Source of the DNA: GCA-2861595 sp035536185
GTDB taxonomy: Bacteria; Actinomycetota; Acidimicrobiia; Acidimicrobiales; GCA-2861595
NCBI GenBank assembly: GCA_035536185.1
Contig: DATLOM010000009.1
Span: 1 to 54,808 of the forward strand
Direction: 5' to 3'
DNA length: 54,808 nt
Both the position numbers and the translations under genes were made by a program. Shown one piece after another: positions 1-9,627 of the stretch. Below the pieces are notes generated by a model. The model was not told the origin of the DNA. It saw only the letters and a program-made list of their open reading frames with translations, and ran no database searches. Position 1 is the stretch's first letter. Each line of letters opens with the position of its first letter.

Positions 1-101
1 TGAATGTTCGAGTAGTGGACGAAGACATCGTCGCCCTGCTCGCGTGAGATGAAGCCGAAGCCCTTCTCCGAATTGAAGAACTTCACTGTTCCTGTTGCCA
101 A
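1..101 (-). CDS. Cold-shock protein (CspA family), 3' part outside window
   Basis: The reverse strand reads L/M-ATGTVKFFNSEKGFGFI and continues to VFVHYSNI. This contains the RNP1 motif (KGFGFI) and the start of RNP2 (VFVHYS) of the single-stranded nucleic-acid-binding cold-shock domain. These small OB-fold proteins act as RNA chaperones. I place the start at the TTG whose complement is 99-101, because an AGGAAG ribosome site lies a few bases upstream. About half of a typical ~67-residue protein is present; the rest lies beyond the left edge. It is divergent from the DEAD-box RNA helicase, another RNA-remodelling protein. Confidence 0.9.
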   Translation of the reverse strand, partial: MATGTVKFFNSEKGFGFISREQGDDVFVHYSNI

Positions 102-400
102 TGCACTTCCTAACTGTTCACTGCGAGCAAGTCCCACTGACTCCTCGTCTCCACCAGTGTAGGACACATTCGCGGGGCCGGCACCCTGCCTGCTACAGTG
201 GGCGGTTCATTGCCCGGTGGAGTACGCCGGGTGATCGTCGGAATCGCATCTGCTCCTCCGACGGGTCGTGCCCCGAGATGTTCTCGGTCTGCGGCCACGC
301 TCGCCGCCGGCACCGTGTCGACGAGAGCCTGCCCACCGGGTTCATCACGCCCGCCGTCCCCCGCTGCGCTTCGCCGCGGATCCTTCAGGAGCCCATCCCT
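102..400. other. Divergent intergenic region between cold-shock gene and DEAD-box helicase
   Basis: The helicase frame stays open back to 95, but the residues upstream of 401 are not helicase-like and they overlap the cold-shock gene. I therefore treat this as the 5' region of both genes. An AGGAG ribosome site at 387-391 serves the helicase TTG start. No convincing operator or RNA element was seen. Confidence 0.5.
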
Positions 401-1891
401 TTGACTGCCTCGTCCACCTTTCCTGCCCTGCCTGCCACTCCCGGCGGGCCTGCGGTGACCACCACCACGTTCGCCGCCCTCGGCGTGCCTGCCGAAGCTG
501 TCGAGCGGCTAGCCCGGCGCAAGATCACCGAGCCCTTCCCCATCCAGGCCGCTACCCTGCCGGACGCCCTCGCCGGGCGTGACGTGTGCGGCAAGGCCCC
601 CACAGGATCAGGCAAGACCATCGCCTTCGGCATCCCGCTGGTCCAGCGCCAGGGCCGGGCCAAGCCCCGCCGCCCCCGTGCGCTGGTACTGGTGCCCACC
701 CGCGAGCTGGCCGCCCAGGTCCACAAGGAGCTGAGCCTGCTGGCCGGGCCGAGGGGGCGCAGTGTCGCCACCTTCTACGGAGGCGTCGGTTTCGGCGCCC
801 AGCTCAACGCCCTGCGCAAGGGCGTCGACATCGCCGTGGCCTGCCCCGGCCGGCTGGCCGACCTCGTCAACCGGGGTGAGTGCAAGCTCGACGACGTCGA
901 CATGGTGGTGCTCGACGAGGCCGACCGCATGGCCGACATGGGCTTCCTGCCCGAGGTGCGCCGCCTGCTCGACCAGGTCCGTCCCGACCGCCAGACGCTC
1001 TTGTTCTCCGCCACCCTCGACGGTGACGTCGACGTTCTCATCCGGCTGTACCAGAAGGACCCTGTCACCCACGAGCTGGCAGCCGAGGAGGATGCGGCGC
1101 AGAGCCGCCACGTCTTCTGGCAGGCAGAGCGGGAGGATCGGGTGGCTTTGACGGCCCGCGTGGTGAAGGCGGAGTGGCCCACCATGGTCTTCTGCCGGAC
1201 CAAGCATGGGGCCGACCGGCTGGCGACTCAGCTCGGCCGGGCCGGCGTGACGGCCGCAGCCATCCACGGTGACCGGTCCCAAAACCAGCGGGAGCGGGCC
1301 TTGGCCTCCTTCGCCTCCGGGCGGGTGCAGGCCCTGGTGGCCACCGACATCGCCGCTCGGGGCATCCATGTCGACGGTGTGGCCTGCGTGGTCCACTTCG
1401 ACCCGCCGGCCGACGAGAAGGACTACCTGCACCGGTCTGGTCGCACCGGCCGGGCGGGAGCCTCTGGGACCGTGTTGTCCCTGGTGGGGCGTGAGCAGGT
1501 GGCCGACGTGCGCAAGTTGCAGGTGAGGCTGGCGCTTCCGACTGGTGTCGACGCCCCTGACCACGGTGGTCTGGGCGACGATCGCCATCTCGCCCGTCCG
1601 GTCGCCACCGTTGGCGGCGGCGGCGGTGGCGGCGGTTCGCAGCGCGGCGGCGGTGGCGGTGGCACGTCTCGTCGTGGCGGCGGTGGCGGTGGCACTCCTC
1701 GTTCGAGGGGTTCCCGTGGCCGTGGCACGCCGGCCGGCCGCGGCGCCGGTGGCACCGGTGGCTGGAACGGCAGTCGCAGCAGTGGTCGCCCCGGCGGTGG
1801 CGGCGGTCGCCGGGCCGGCGCTTCGGCGGCGGCAGGCTCTGCGTCGTCCTCGTCCGGTCGCGGACGGGGCCAGCGCCGCGCCAACGGCTGA
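401..1891 (+). CDS. DEAD-box ATP-dependent RNA helicase with Gly/Arg-rich tail
   Basis: RNA-unwinding ATPase of about 496 residues. In order: Q motif (FAALGV...PFPIQ, ~24-48), Walker A APTGSGKT (~66-73), PTRELA (~99-104), PGRL, DEAD (~171-174), SAT (~203-205), then the second RecA fold with ATDIAARGIH and HRSGRTGRAG. From ~400 to the end it is almost only Gly, Arg and Ser, with three RGGGGGG-type repeats like RGG RNA-binding tails of CsdA/RhlE-like helicases. The frame is open to position 95, but TTG 401 is preferred: AGGAG lies nine bases upstream and recognisable homology begins soon after. With the adjacent cold-shock gene this suggests cold or RNA-structure stress functions; that link is inferred from position. 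Confidence 0.93.
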   Translation: MTASSTFPALPATPGGPAVTTTTFAALGVPAEAVERLARRKITEPFPIQAATLPDALAGRDVCGKAPTGSGKTIAFGIPLVQRQGRAKPRRPRALVLVPTRELAAQVHKELSLLAGPRGRSVATFYGGVGFGAQLNALRKGVDIAVACPGRLADLVNRGECKLDDVDMVVLDEADRMADMGFLPEVRRLLDQVRPDRQTLLFSATLDGDVDVLIRLYQKDPVTHELAAEEDAAQSRHVFWQAEREDRVALTARVVKAEWPTMVFCRTKHGADRLATQLGRAGVTAAAIHGDRSQNQRERALASFASGRVQALVATDIAARGIHVDGVACVVHFDPPADEKDYLHRSGRTGRAGASGTVLSLVGREQVADVRKLQVRLALPTGVDAPDHGGLGDDRHLARPVATVGGGGGGGGSQRGGGGGGTSRRGGGGGGTPRSRGSRGRGTPAGRGAGGTGGWNGSRSSGRPGGGGGRRAGASAAAGSASSSSGRGRGQRRANG

Positions 1892-1996
1892 CGTCATCCG
1901 GTAGCGGGCCGTCGCCGACGAAGCCCCGTGCCTACTGGAGGATCTTGCCGCGTCGGTAGTTGAGGTGAGCGGCGCAACTGCCTAGTCTCGAACGAG

Positions 1997-2464
1997 ATGG
2001 ACGTTCCGGCACCGCAGCCACGCCTCGGCGACGAGGCCCTGTGGAAGCTCTACGAGACTGGAGTCGAGGAGTACCGCTTCCAGGTGCTGCTCAACAACCA
2101 GCGCTTTCAGTGGTACGTCGCAATCGATGTCGCGCTCATCACTGTGGGTACAGGGCTCCTGCGCCTGTCGAGCAGCGACCGCGGCGAGCGGCTGACCGCC
2201 CTGGTTTTTGTCGTCGGAGCGGTTCTCGCAGCATTCACGGCCCGCGCAACCGCCACCCAGGTCGGTTGCCAGCACGCAGCCAGAGCTCAGGTGAAGAAAG
2301 TCGCCCAAGAGTTGGGCGTGGAGGAGCTATCGGTTCGGTCGACCGGCGGTTGGCGGGGGAAGCCAACACCATGGTGGATGAAGGTCCGGGCCATGAACTA
2401 CGCGCTGCTCGCCGTCCTGGCCGGCGTCAACATCGCGGGCGTGATCTACGTGTTCCAGAACTGA
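1997..2464 (+). CDS. Small membrane protein of unknown function
   Basis: A 155-residue protein starting at ATG 1997. A charged N-terminus (about 40 residues, including EEYRFQVLLNNQRFQWY) is followed by two hydrophobic segments (~42-58 and ~68-84). A basic soluble stretch follows, then a last hydrophobic segment (~133-151). The short amphipathic helix leading into a closely spaced pair of membrane helices recalls SLATT/RipA-like small membrane proteins, but I cannot assign it to either. It stands alone between the DEAD-box helicase and the convergent uvrD-like gene. No ribosome site of note is visible. Confidence 0.65.
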   Translation: MDVPAPQPRLGDEALWKLYETGVEEYRFQVLLNNQRFQWYVAIDVALITVGTGLLRLSSSDRGERLTALVFVVGAVLAAFTARATATQVGCQHAARAQVKKVAQELGVEELSVRSTGGWRGKPTPWWMKVRAMNYALLAVLAGVNIAGVIYVFQN

Positions 2465-2601
2465 CAGGCTCGGCGCCGTCTGCTCCGCACCGACCGTTCC
2501 CCCGAGAAAGTCTCCGTCACCTGAAGGACGCCGTTCAGGTCGTCTGACACGGAACAACGGTTCTGGTGGGCGGATCCGTCGCTGTTCGTCGGATTCTGCC
2601 G

Positions 2602-5520
2602 TCAAAGATCCGGCTCGGCCGGTTCGGCGGCGATGCCGGCGCCGGCAGCCTCCAGAACGGCGAGGATCTCTTCGCCGTAGAGATCCAGTTTGGTGGGGCC
2701 GATGCCGTCCACTGTCCGGAGCTCCTTCAGGGTGTGCGGGCGGCGGGTGGCGACGGCGCGGAGGTAGCGGTCGTTCAGGACGATGAAGGCGGGGACCTTG
2801 TCCCGCCGGCTGCGGTCGGTGCGCCAGGCCTTCAGGGCGGCTTCCGCCTGAGCGATCTCGGGGGTAGCGGGCGGGTCAAGTGGCGCTCTGGCCGCGGCCG
2901 CAGCGCCGCGGCGGGCAGCGGTGGCGTTGGAGCCACCAGCCGCGGCGGCGGGCACCGGTGGGCCTGCTCCGCCGGCGCCGGTGCCGGAGATGCCCGAGCG
3001 GCTGAGAACCTCGGTGTCGGCCGCTCCCACGCCGGCACGGGTCGGTACCGGCCAACCTTTGGGGCGGTGGGGGGCGGTGCCGGCCATCTCGTCGAGGAAT
3101 GGTGAGGGGCGGGACTGGTCTGCCAGCACGGCGACGCGGTGGCGGCCCCGGGTGATGGCGACGTGCAGGACCCGCCGCTCCTCCTCCTCGTCGACGGCCA
3201 GCCGGTGGGGGACGATGCCGGCGGTGACGCCGAACACGGCGACCCGGTCCCACTCGCGGCCCTTCACCCGGTGCACCGTCGACAACGTCACGCCGCCGGG
3301 TTCGGCTTCCCGGTGGAACACGCCCCGCAGCCACGGCTCGAAGCTCGACGGGTCGGGATGAAGGGCGGCGACCTGCTCCAGCGCCTCCAGGTCGTCCAGA
3401 TGGCTGGAGCCGCCCTCGCCGGTGGCCGACCCGTCGAGCAGGCCCATGGCGCCGCCCAAGCCGACCCGGTCCTTGATCACCGTCAGTGCGTGGCGGGTCG
3501 TGCGGCCCTGGACGGCTTTGGCCACCAACTCGAGGTCGTCCACCAGGTCGTCGACCTTGGCCGCCACCTTGTCGTCGTCGATCTTGTCGCCGATGCGGCG
3601 GAGCGCCTCGAGGCTGGAGTGGCCCCGCAGCCACTTGGTGAACCACTGGGGGAAGCCCCTCGAGGGCCGGCGGTAGATCTCGATGACGTCGGCGCCGCTC
3701 ACCCGCTCGGGGTCGGCGCCGATGCGGAGGTAGGCGAGGGCGGCCCGCACGCCGGTGCGCTCGAGGACCTGGGGGCGCAGGACCGAGTTGATGGGGATCC
3801 CCGCCTCGGCCAGGGCGACGTGGGGCGCCAGCAACAGCGAGTTCACCCTGGTGAGGACGGCGATCTGCGCGGGGCTGGCAGCTGCCGGCGAAGGGTCGGC
3901 CAGCCACCCCTGCACCACCTCGGCGAGGGCGGTGGCGCCGGCCTCGGGAGCGTGGCGGTGGACCTGGAGCGATTCCGCGGAATCGTCCGAGCCGGGGCCG
4001 GGGCGGATCTCCTTGACCACGCGGAGGTGGTTGTACGAGAGGAGGTGACGGGCGGCATCGATCACCGCCACCGGGCACCGGTAGTTGACCTCGAGGCGGT
4101 GGTCGGCCGCTCCGGGGAAGTGCTTGTCGAAGTGGACGAGGAAGGCGGGGTCGGCGCCGGCATGGCCGTAGATGACCTGGTCGTCGTCGCCCACACCGAA
4201 GACGTCCAGGCCAGGGGTGGCCAGCAGGCGCAGCATGAGGAGGTGGGCGGGTGTCAGGTCCTGGAACTCGTCGACCAGCAGATGGCGGCAGCCGGCCTGT
4301 GCCCGCCGGCGGAAGTCGCCGTCACGAAGCAGCGTCTCTATGGCGGCGTAGACCTGATCGTCGAAGTCGACGGCGCCGGCGGCGAGCAGCTGGCGGCGGT
4401 AGGGGGCGAAGGCGGCGGCCAGGCCGGGGACATCGTCCCGCTCCTCCTCGACCTCGTCGGGGTCCCGGAGGCCGAGCCTGATCAGCGACAGGCCCTCCAG
4501 GTAGGGGGCCATGGGATCGGTGTTGGCCCGGCGCTGCCGGCGGGGCAGCAGCCCGTCGAGCATGTGGCGGACCTCACGCTCCTCCAGAACACGGGGGGCC
4601 CGACCCCGGGCTTCTCGCAGGAGGGCGTACCCGAGGGCGTTCAGGGTCTGGACCCGGGGCCGGAACGATACGCAACGCTCCTCCAGCTCCTCCTGGGCCT
4701 TCTTGTTGTAGGCAACGGCCAGCACCGTCTCCCGCTCGAAGCCCCGGTCCACCATCACGTGGCGCAGGCGCTCGGTGAGGACCCGTGTCTTGCCCGAGCC
4801 GGCGGGAGCGATGACACGGGCGGGGCCGCCGGCGTGGGCGACGGCGGCGAGCTGGTCGGGCGCCAGTGTGGAGGTGACGGAGGCGGCCGGTGGCGCCGGC
4901 GGCGGGATCTCGGTGAGACGCCCCAGCTCGATCGACTCGGCATGGATGACGATGGCAGCAACTCCGGTGCCGTCATCTGCGTGTGAGGTTGCGCCGGCGG
5001 GGGTGGCGGCAGGGGTGGCGCCGGGATCGGACCCTGGTGCGGCGCCGGCGACGGCAATGTCGACCGCCGAACGAGGGCCGCCGTCCACCCATGCCGGCCT
5101 GCCGTCGGGCAGGAGGATGTCGGCCGGCCCTTCGGGCGTGGCCTGCGCCCCCGCCCCCACCCGCTCGGCCTTACGGGCCCACCACCAGACGGGTTCTCCC
5201 CCGCCGCGGGCGTCGTAGGTGTTGGCCCACACCAGGAACTGCAGGCGGTCCAGCCACGGCTCGAACTCGGCGCCAACGACCCATGGTTCGTCGGTCCAGG
5301 ATGCCGGCGATCTGAACCGCGCCGGGTCCACCTCGAGGACCACCACCACCGGCCGCCGGCCGGCCCATGACTCGTGCAGCTCGCCTACGACGCTGCCGGG
5401 GTCGGCCAGCGCGGCCTCGTCCACCGTCACCACCGGGCATGCGTCCCACGCCGGGGGCACCTCGTCCCCAGCCGTGACCACGACCCCCCGGCCCAGCACC
5501 GCGGGTCCAGGCGCAACCAC
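2602..5520 (-). CDS. UvrD/PcrA-family (superfamily 1) DNA helicase with C-terminal HRDC domain
   Basis: 3'-5' DNA helicase of about 972 residues. Walker A is APAGSGKT (~239-246); motif II is VDEFQDLTPAH; motif III contains GVGDDDQVIYG; later come NYRCP, STVHRVKGREWD and VAITRGR. The last ~70 residues (VPAFIVLNDRYL...VDGIGPTKLDLYG) form an HRDC nucleic-acid-binding domain, as in actinobacterial UvrD2. The ~230 residues before Walker A are unusual for UvrD and match nothing I recognise. The frame is open to 5796, but the part upstream of 5520 is Arg/Gly-rich and does not look coding. GTG 5520 is my choice and is uncertain. It is divergent from the HelZ-like gene. Confidence 0.88.
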   Translation of the reverse strand: MVAPGPAVLGRGVVVTAGDEVPPAWDACPVVTVDEAALADPGSVVGELHESWAGRRPVVVVLEVDPARFRSPASWTDEPWVVGAEFEPWLDRLQFLVWANTYDARGGGEPVWWWARKAERVGAGAQATPEGPADILLPDGRPAWVDGGPRSAVDIAVAGAAPGSDPGATPAATPAGATSHADDGTGVAAIVIHAESIELGRLTEIPPPAPPAASVTSTLAPDQLAAVAHAGGPARVIAPAGSGKTRVLTERLRHVMVDRGFERETVLAVAYNKKAQEELEERCVSFRPRVQTLNALGYALLREARGRAPRVLEEREVRHMLDGLLPRRQRRANTDPMAPYLEGLSLIRLGLRDPDEVEEERDDVPGLAAAFAPYRRQLLAAGAVDFDDQVYAAIETLLRDGDFRRRAQAGCRHLLVDEFQDLTPAHLLMLRLLATPGLDVFGVGDDDQVIYGHAGADPAFLVHFDKHFPGAADHRLEVNYRCPVAVIDAARHLLSYNHLRVVKEIRPGPGSDDSAESLQVHRHAPEAGATALAEVVQGWLADPSPAAASPAQIAVLTRVNSLLLAPHVALAEAGIPINSVLRPQVLERTGVRAALAYLRIGADPERVSGADVIEIYRRPSRGFPQWFTKWLRGHSSLEALRRIGDKIDDDKVAAKVDDLVDDLELVAKAVQGRTTRHALTVIKDRVGLGGAMGLLDGSATGEGGSSHLDDLEALEQVAALHPDPSSFEPWLRGVFHREAEPGGVTLSTVHRVKGREWDRVAVFGVTAGIVPHRLAVDEEEERRVLHVAITRGRHRVAVLADQSRPSPFLDEMAGTAPHRPKGWPVPTRAGVGAADTEVLSRSGISGTGAGGAGPPVPAAAAGGSNATAARRGAAAAARAPLDPPATPEIAQAEAALKAWRTDRSRRDKVPAFIVLNDRYLRAVATRRPHTLKELRTVDGIGPTKLDLYGEEILAVLEAAGAGIAAEPAEPDL

Positions 5521-5903
5521 CCCGCCGACCCTACGACGCCGGCGCCGGCTCGGGTCCCGAACCCGGTGCCCCTGGCCGCCCTGGCGCCGTTTGTGTGCAT
5601 GATTCAGTGGTCGGCGCGGCGCCCCCCGTCTCCAGGACCATTGGTGGCCGAGGCAGTCGAACGGTGGCACCGTGGGGCATCCGGTTCGTCCCGCGCCGAA
5701 CCTGGTGCACTGGGCGGCGGTCGGGCGGCGCTCTGGTGACCCAGTTCGGTTTGGTGTGGCGCCGCCGCCGGCGCCGGCCCCGAACCTGGTGACCATTCGT
5801 GTCCCTGATTGGTGTCAGATGGCCCTCACTGCTGTACCATGTTGGGGCTGTCCCCCCGCCGGGTCGACGGCGCTCGGCTCTGGTGGTCGGAGCGGGCTGG
5901 TGA
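5521..5903. other. Divergent intergenic region between two helicase genes, with repeated GAACCTGG motifs
   Basis: About 380 bases separate the two divergent helicase starts. CGAACCTGGTG occurs twice on the + strand (around 5697 and 5783), and a near-inverted copy, GGTGACCCAGTTCGG, lies near 5735. The inverted pair could form an imperfect hairpin or a shared operator. No gene was recognised here, although several frames are open. Confidence 0.35.
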
Positions 5904-8900
5904 TTGCGGGCGTGCGGTCCCGTGGCGGCGGACGTCCCGGGCCGCGAGAAGTCGGAGACCGAACTGAACCACATCAACTTCGAGACGCTCGTCTCGGCCG
6001 AAGCCGGTGGCTACGCGTCCACCGACGAGCTGGCCGCGCTCGAGGCTGCCCCCGACCGGTGGGCGGCGTCCCTCTGGCGGCTCCTCCGCGAGACCGACGA
6101 GGCCCTCGTGGCCGCCGGCCGCATCACCGGCGACGAGCGGGACCAGGTGCTCGACGACCTCACCAACGAGCGACAGAGCCTGGCCGGCGCCATCCGGCGG
6201 CTCACCGGCGAGGACGTGGATGCCCCTCCCACCCCCGCCGCCGTCACCAGCCCGAACGGGCAGAACGGCCACGGCAGCGGTCGGGACCGGGGCCGCGTCC
6301 CCAGGTCACGTCCGGCCGACGAAGCACCCGTCGACGACGGTCCTGCCGCCCCGCCGGCGTTGCAGGCGTCCTGGGCCAACGGCCGGGTGATCGTGTGGGC
6401 CGGCAACCGCGCCGTCCCCCCCGCGGCCGAGGAGGAGCTGGTCGCCCTGCTCGACGCCGCCGGCGCCGCCGCCATCGACTGGACCACCAGCCACGACGTC
6501 CTCCTGGCTTCCGGCGATGGTGCGCCGGCGCTGTCCGCCCCCATCAGCGGCGCCCTCGGCTGGTTGGTGGGCGTGGGCGCCGGCCAGCTCGGGCACGATG
6601 CCGGCCCGAGCGTGCGCTGGCTGGGCGACGTCGCCGTCTGGGCCACCGAGCTGGTGGCCCAGGGCCGGATGGTGCCCACGCTCGCAAGGGTGGACCCGAA
6701 CAGCGCCAACGCCACCAACGCCACCAACGGCTCCAACGACTCCAACAACGGCCACGCCGGCACCTCACAGTTCAGTGTCCGTTGGGCGCCGGCAGTCATC
6801 GACAGCCCCCGGCTCCGTAGCACGGCCACGCGCATGCCCGGCGCCGTCGCCGTCCTCGACTCCTCCCCCGTCCCCGAACGGGTGTGCCGCTCGCTGCTGG
6901 CCGCCGCCGTGGACGCCGTCTGCCGCGTCGGCGCCGCCCGGCTCGTGCCGGCGGCCACTGTCTCGGTCGCCCGGAGCCGGGCCGACGTGTGCGAGGCGGT
7001 TCTCGCCGGCCTCTCCGGCACGCCCTTCTCGGCCAACGCCCGGCCCGCCGCCGACCTCGCCGACGACCTCAGGAGATGGGCGACCCCCGTCACCGCCGAC
7101 CGCACCATCGGTCTCACCGTCCGCCTCGAAGCCCCGGAGAAGGATGGTGGCTGGCTGCTCACGGTGGAGGCCACCGGCGTCGAACGCCAGCCCCTTCCCG
7201 TCGAGCGGGCCCTCGCGACCGGCGGGCGGGCGCGAGCCCAGGAGGTGGAGACGCAGCTGCGCCGACTCGAGCGCCTCCTGCCCGCCCTGCGCCGGCCGAG
7301 CAGCCGCCGCGGCCAGGTCGTGCTGGGCACCGACGAGGCCTGGGAGCTGCTCACGGAGACGGGCGCCGCCCTGGTGGCGGCCGGCTTCGACGTGCAGGTG
7401 CCGGCCATCTCCACCCGCCGGGCCAGCCCGCAGTTGAAGCTGTGGGCCGGCGACATCGGGGGCCCCTCGAAGGTCGGGGCCCAGCAGCTGTCCCAGGTGC
7501 GGTGGTCGGTCCTCTTCGGGGACATGGAGCTGGACGCCGCCGGCATCGCCCGCCTCGCCGCCGAGGCCCGCCCGCTCGTCAAGGTCCGGGGCCGCTGGGT
7601 CGAGCTCGAGCGGGCCGACCTCGACGCCGCCGCCCGGGCCCTGGCCCAGCAATCGTCCACCACCGAGCTGTCTGGCGCGGCGATCATCCGGATGGCCGTC
7701 GGCCTCGAGGGCACGGCCCTGGGTGGCACCGTCGCCGTGGACGGCGGAGGCTGGGCCGTCGACCTCGTGAGGGGCGCCACCGAGAACCCGCCCCAGCCCA
7801 TCGGGGCACCCGACGGGTTCAAGGGCGAGCTGCGCCACTACCAGTCGGAGGCCAGGGGCTGGCTCGAGTTCCTCGACCGCGGCGGCCTCGGGGGCTGCCT
7901 GGCCATGGACATGGGCCTGGGCAAGACACCAACCGTGCTCGCCCACCTGCTGGCGACCAGGGGCAACGGGCCATCCCTCGTGGTCGCCCCGCCGGCCGTG
8001 CTCGGCAACTGGGCGGCCGAGGCCCATCGGTTCACGCCCGACCTGCGGGTCCGCGTCCACCACGGAACGGCGCGTGCCAGCGCCGACGAGATCGTGGGCA
8101 TGACCGAGAGCGCCGACCTCATCGTCACCACCTACGCCACCGCCGTCCGCGACGTGGAGGCCCTGGCCGCCGTCGAGTGGCAGCGGGTCGTGGTCGACGA
8201 GGCCCAGACCATCAAGAACCCGGCCAGCGAGACGGCCCAGCAGCTGCGCCGGCTGCGGGCCCGGTCCCGGCTGGCGCTCACGGGTACGCCCATCGAGAAC
8301 GGGCTGGGCGACCTGTGGGCCATCCTCGACTTCACCAACCCGGGGCTGGTCGGCCCCCGGCCGGCCTTCGTGGCCCAGCTCTCCAAGAGCGACGGCGGCC
8401 AGCAGGCCGCGGGTGAGGCGGCGCTGCGGGCACTCAACGGCCTGCTCGTGTTCCGCCGCAGCAAGATGGAGCCCGAGATCGCCGCAGAGCTGCCCGACAA
8501 GATCGACGAGATGGACCACTGCGGGATGACGCCCGAGCAGATCGGCCTCTATCAGGCCGTGCTCGACCGCCTGGTGCCCACCTCGGCCGAGGACCTGGAC
8601 GGGGACAAGGATGCCCGCAAGGGCCAGGTGCTGGCCGCCATCACCGCCCTCAAGCAGATCTGCGACCACCCCGCCGCCTACCTGAGCGACGACACCCGCC
8701 CCCTCGATGGCCGATCGGGCAAGCTGACCCGCCTCGAGGAGCTGCTGGAGGCCATCTTCGCCGCCGGCGAGCGCGTCCTCGTATTCACCCACTTCGCCCG
8801 CTGGGGAGAGCGCCTCGCCGACCACCTGAGCGAGCGCACGGGGATGCCCATCGCCTGCTACCACGGCGGGTTGTCCCGCACCGTGCGCGACCGGCTCATC

Positions 8901-9305
8901 CGGGAGTTCCAGGAAGGGAAGGGTGCCGGCGCCCTGGTGCTGTCCATCAAGGCCGGCGGCTCGGGGCTCAACCTGACCACCGCCAACCATGTCGTCCTGT
9001 ACGACCGCTGGTGGAACCCGGCGGTGGAGGACCAGGCCCGCGACCGGGCTTGGCGCATCGGGCAGGACAAGACGGTCATCAGCCACCGCCTCGTGTGCCC
9101 CGGCACAGTGGACGAGCGGGTCGAGGAGGTAGTCGCCGGCAAGCGGGTCATCGCCGACCTCGCCCTTCCCGCCAGCAGCTCCCTCGGCGACCTCGGCGCC
9201 GAGCAGCTGCGGGCCGCGCTGGGGCTCCGTCCCGATGCCCTGGTGGCCGAGTCCGACTCGGGCCTCATGGGTGCCGGCGTCACCAGTGAGGAGACAGCCG
9301 CATGA
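5904..9305 (+). CDS. SNF2/RapA-family DEAD/DEAH helicase-like ATPase (HelZ-like)
   Basis: SWI2/SNF2-class DNA translocase of up to 1133 residues, similar in size and plan to mycobacterial HelZ. The first ~640 residues are a family-specific N-terminal region with an Asn/Ser/Thr-rich linker near 265-285. The ATPase follows: Walker A DMGLGKT (~667-673), VVDEAQTIKNP (~766), LTGTPIEN, then the C-terminal helicase domain with GSGLNLTTANHVVLYDRWWN and RAWRIGQ. The TTG at 5904 gives the longest frame; GTG 5922 or later starts are possible, as no strong ribosome site is seen. It overlaps the next small gene by four bases (ATGA), so the pair is probably translationally coupled. Confidence 0.88.
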   Translation: MRACGPVAADVPGREKSETELNHINFETLVSAEAGGYASTDELAALEAAPDRWAASLWRLLRETDEALVAAGRITGDERDQVLDDLTNERQSLAGAIRRLTGEDVDAPPTPAAVTSPNGQNGHGSGRDRGRVPRSRPADEAPVDDGPAAPPALQASWANGRVIVWAGNRAVPPAAEEELVALLDAAGAAAIDWTTSHDVLLASGDGAPALSAPISGALGWLVGVGAGQLGHDAGPSVRWLGDVAVWATELVAQGRMVPTLARVDPNSANATNATNGSNDSNNGHAGTSQFSVRWAPAVIDSPRLRSTATRMPGAVAVLDSSPVPERVCRSLLAAAVDAVCRVGAARLVPAATVSVARSRADVCEAVLAGLSGTPFSANARPAADLADDLRRWATPVTADRTIGLTVRLEAPEKDGGWLLTVEATGVERQPLPVERALATGGRARAQEVETQLRRLERLLPALRRPSSRRGQVVLGTDEAWELLTETGAALVAAGFDVQVPAISTRRASPQLKLWAGDIGGPSKVGAQQLSQVRWSVLFGDMELDAAGIARLAAEARPLVKVRGRWVELERADLDAAARALAQQSSTTELSGAAIIRMAVGLEGTALGGTVAVDGGGWAVDLVRGATENPPQPIGAPDGFKGELRHYQSEARGWLEFLDRGGLGGCLAMDMGLGKTPTVLAHLLATRGNGPSLVVAPPAVLGNWAAEAHRFTPDLRVRVHHGTARASADEIVGMTESADLIVTTYATAVRDVEALAAVEWQRVVVDEAQTIKNPASETAQQLRRLRARSRLALTGTPIENGLGDLWAILDFTNPGLVGPRPAFVAQLSKSDGGQQAAGEAALRALNGLLVFRRSKMEPEIAAELPDKIDEMDHCGMTPEQIGLYQAVLDRLVPTSAEDLDGDKDARKGQVLAAITALKQICDHPAAYLSDDTRPLDGRSGKLTRLEELLEAIFAAGERVLVFTHFARWGERLADHLSERTGMPIACYHGGLSRTVRDRLIREFQEGKGAGALVLSIKAGGSGLNLTTANHVVLYDRWWNPAVEDQARDRAWRIGQDKTVISHRLVCPGTVDERVEEVVAGKRVIADLALPASSSLGDLGAEQLRAALGLRPDALVAESDSGLMGAGVTSEETAA

Positions 9306-9571
9306 GCAGGCGGCGCCGCCCCGCCAAGCAGGTCTCCCCGGTGGAAGCCTTCTGGGGCAAGAACAACCCGGCACCGGTGGCCGTCCAGCCCATTCGTCCC
9401 ACGCGCGACGCCGACGCCGTCCCCCGCTCGCTCGGTGACCCGCCTATGGCCCCCAGCCCGGCCGCCGCCCAGCGACATCTCGCCGTGGTGTACGAGGAGG
9501 CGGTGCGTACGGCGACGGCGCTGGCCGCAGCCAACGGCCTGCTCGACAAGGACGCCTTCTCCGAGGACTGA
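9302..9571 (+). CDS. Small hypothetical protein coupled to the HelZ-like gene
   Basis: An 89-residue protein. Its ATG overlaps the stop codon of the SNF2 ATPase (ATGA), the classic sign of translational coupling. The N-terminus is basic (MSRRRRPAKQ), the middle Pro/Ala-rich, and the C-terminal third predicted helical (AAAQRHLAVVYEEAVRTA). I recognise no family. Position suggests an accessory factor for the helicase or simply an operon passenger; the sequence does not decide. Confidence 0.65.
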   Translation: MSRRRRPAKQVSPVEAFWGKNNPAPVAVQPIRPTRDADAVPRSLGDPPMAPSPAAAQRHLAVVYEEAVRTATALAAANGLLDKDAFSED

Positions 9572-9627
9572 GTTCGCTGCCGGCGGCGGCCGGGAACCGC
9601 AGGGGGCGTCGGCGGCGTCGAAGGAGC

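Noticed and set aside
1610..1700. Tandem GGCGGCGGTGGCGGTGGCAC repeats
   Set aside because: They code for the Gly/Arg-rich tail of the DEAD-box helicase, so they are protein repeats rather than a separate DNA element.
3139..4986. Long open frame (615 codons) on the + strand inside the uvrD-like gene
   Set aside because: Antisense shadow of a GC-rich gene; no homology, and the opposite strand has all helicase motifs.
6765..9374. 869-codon open frame antisense to the HelZ-like gene
   Set aside because: Sense strand carries SNF2 motifs in order; the antisense product is low-complexity Gly/Ala/Val/His.
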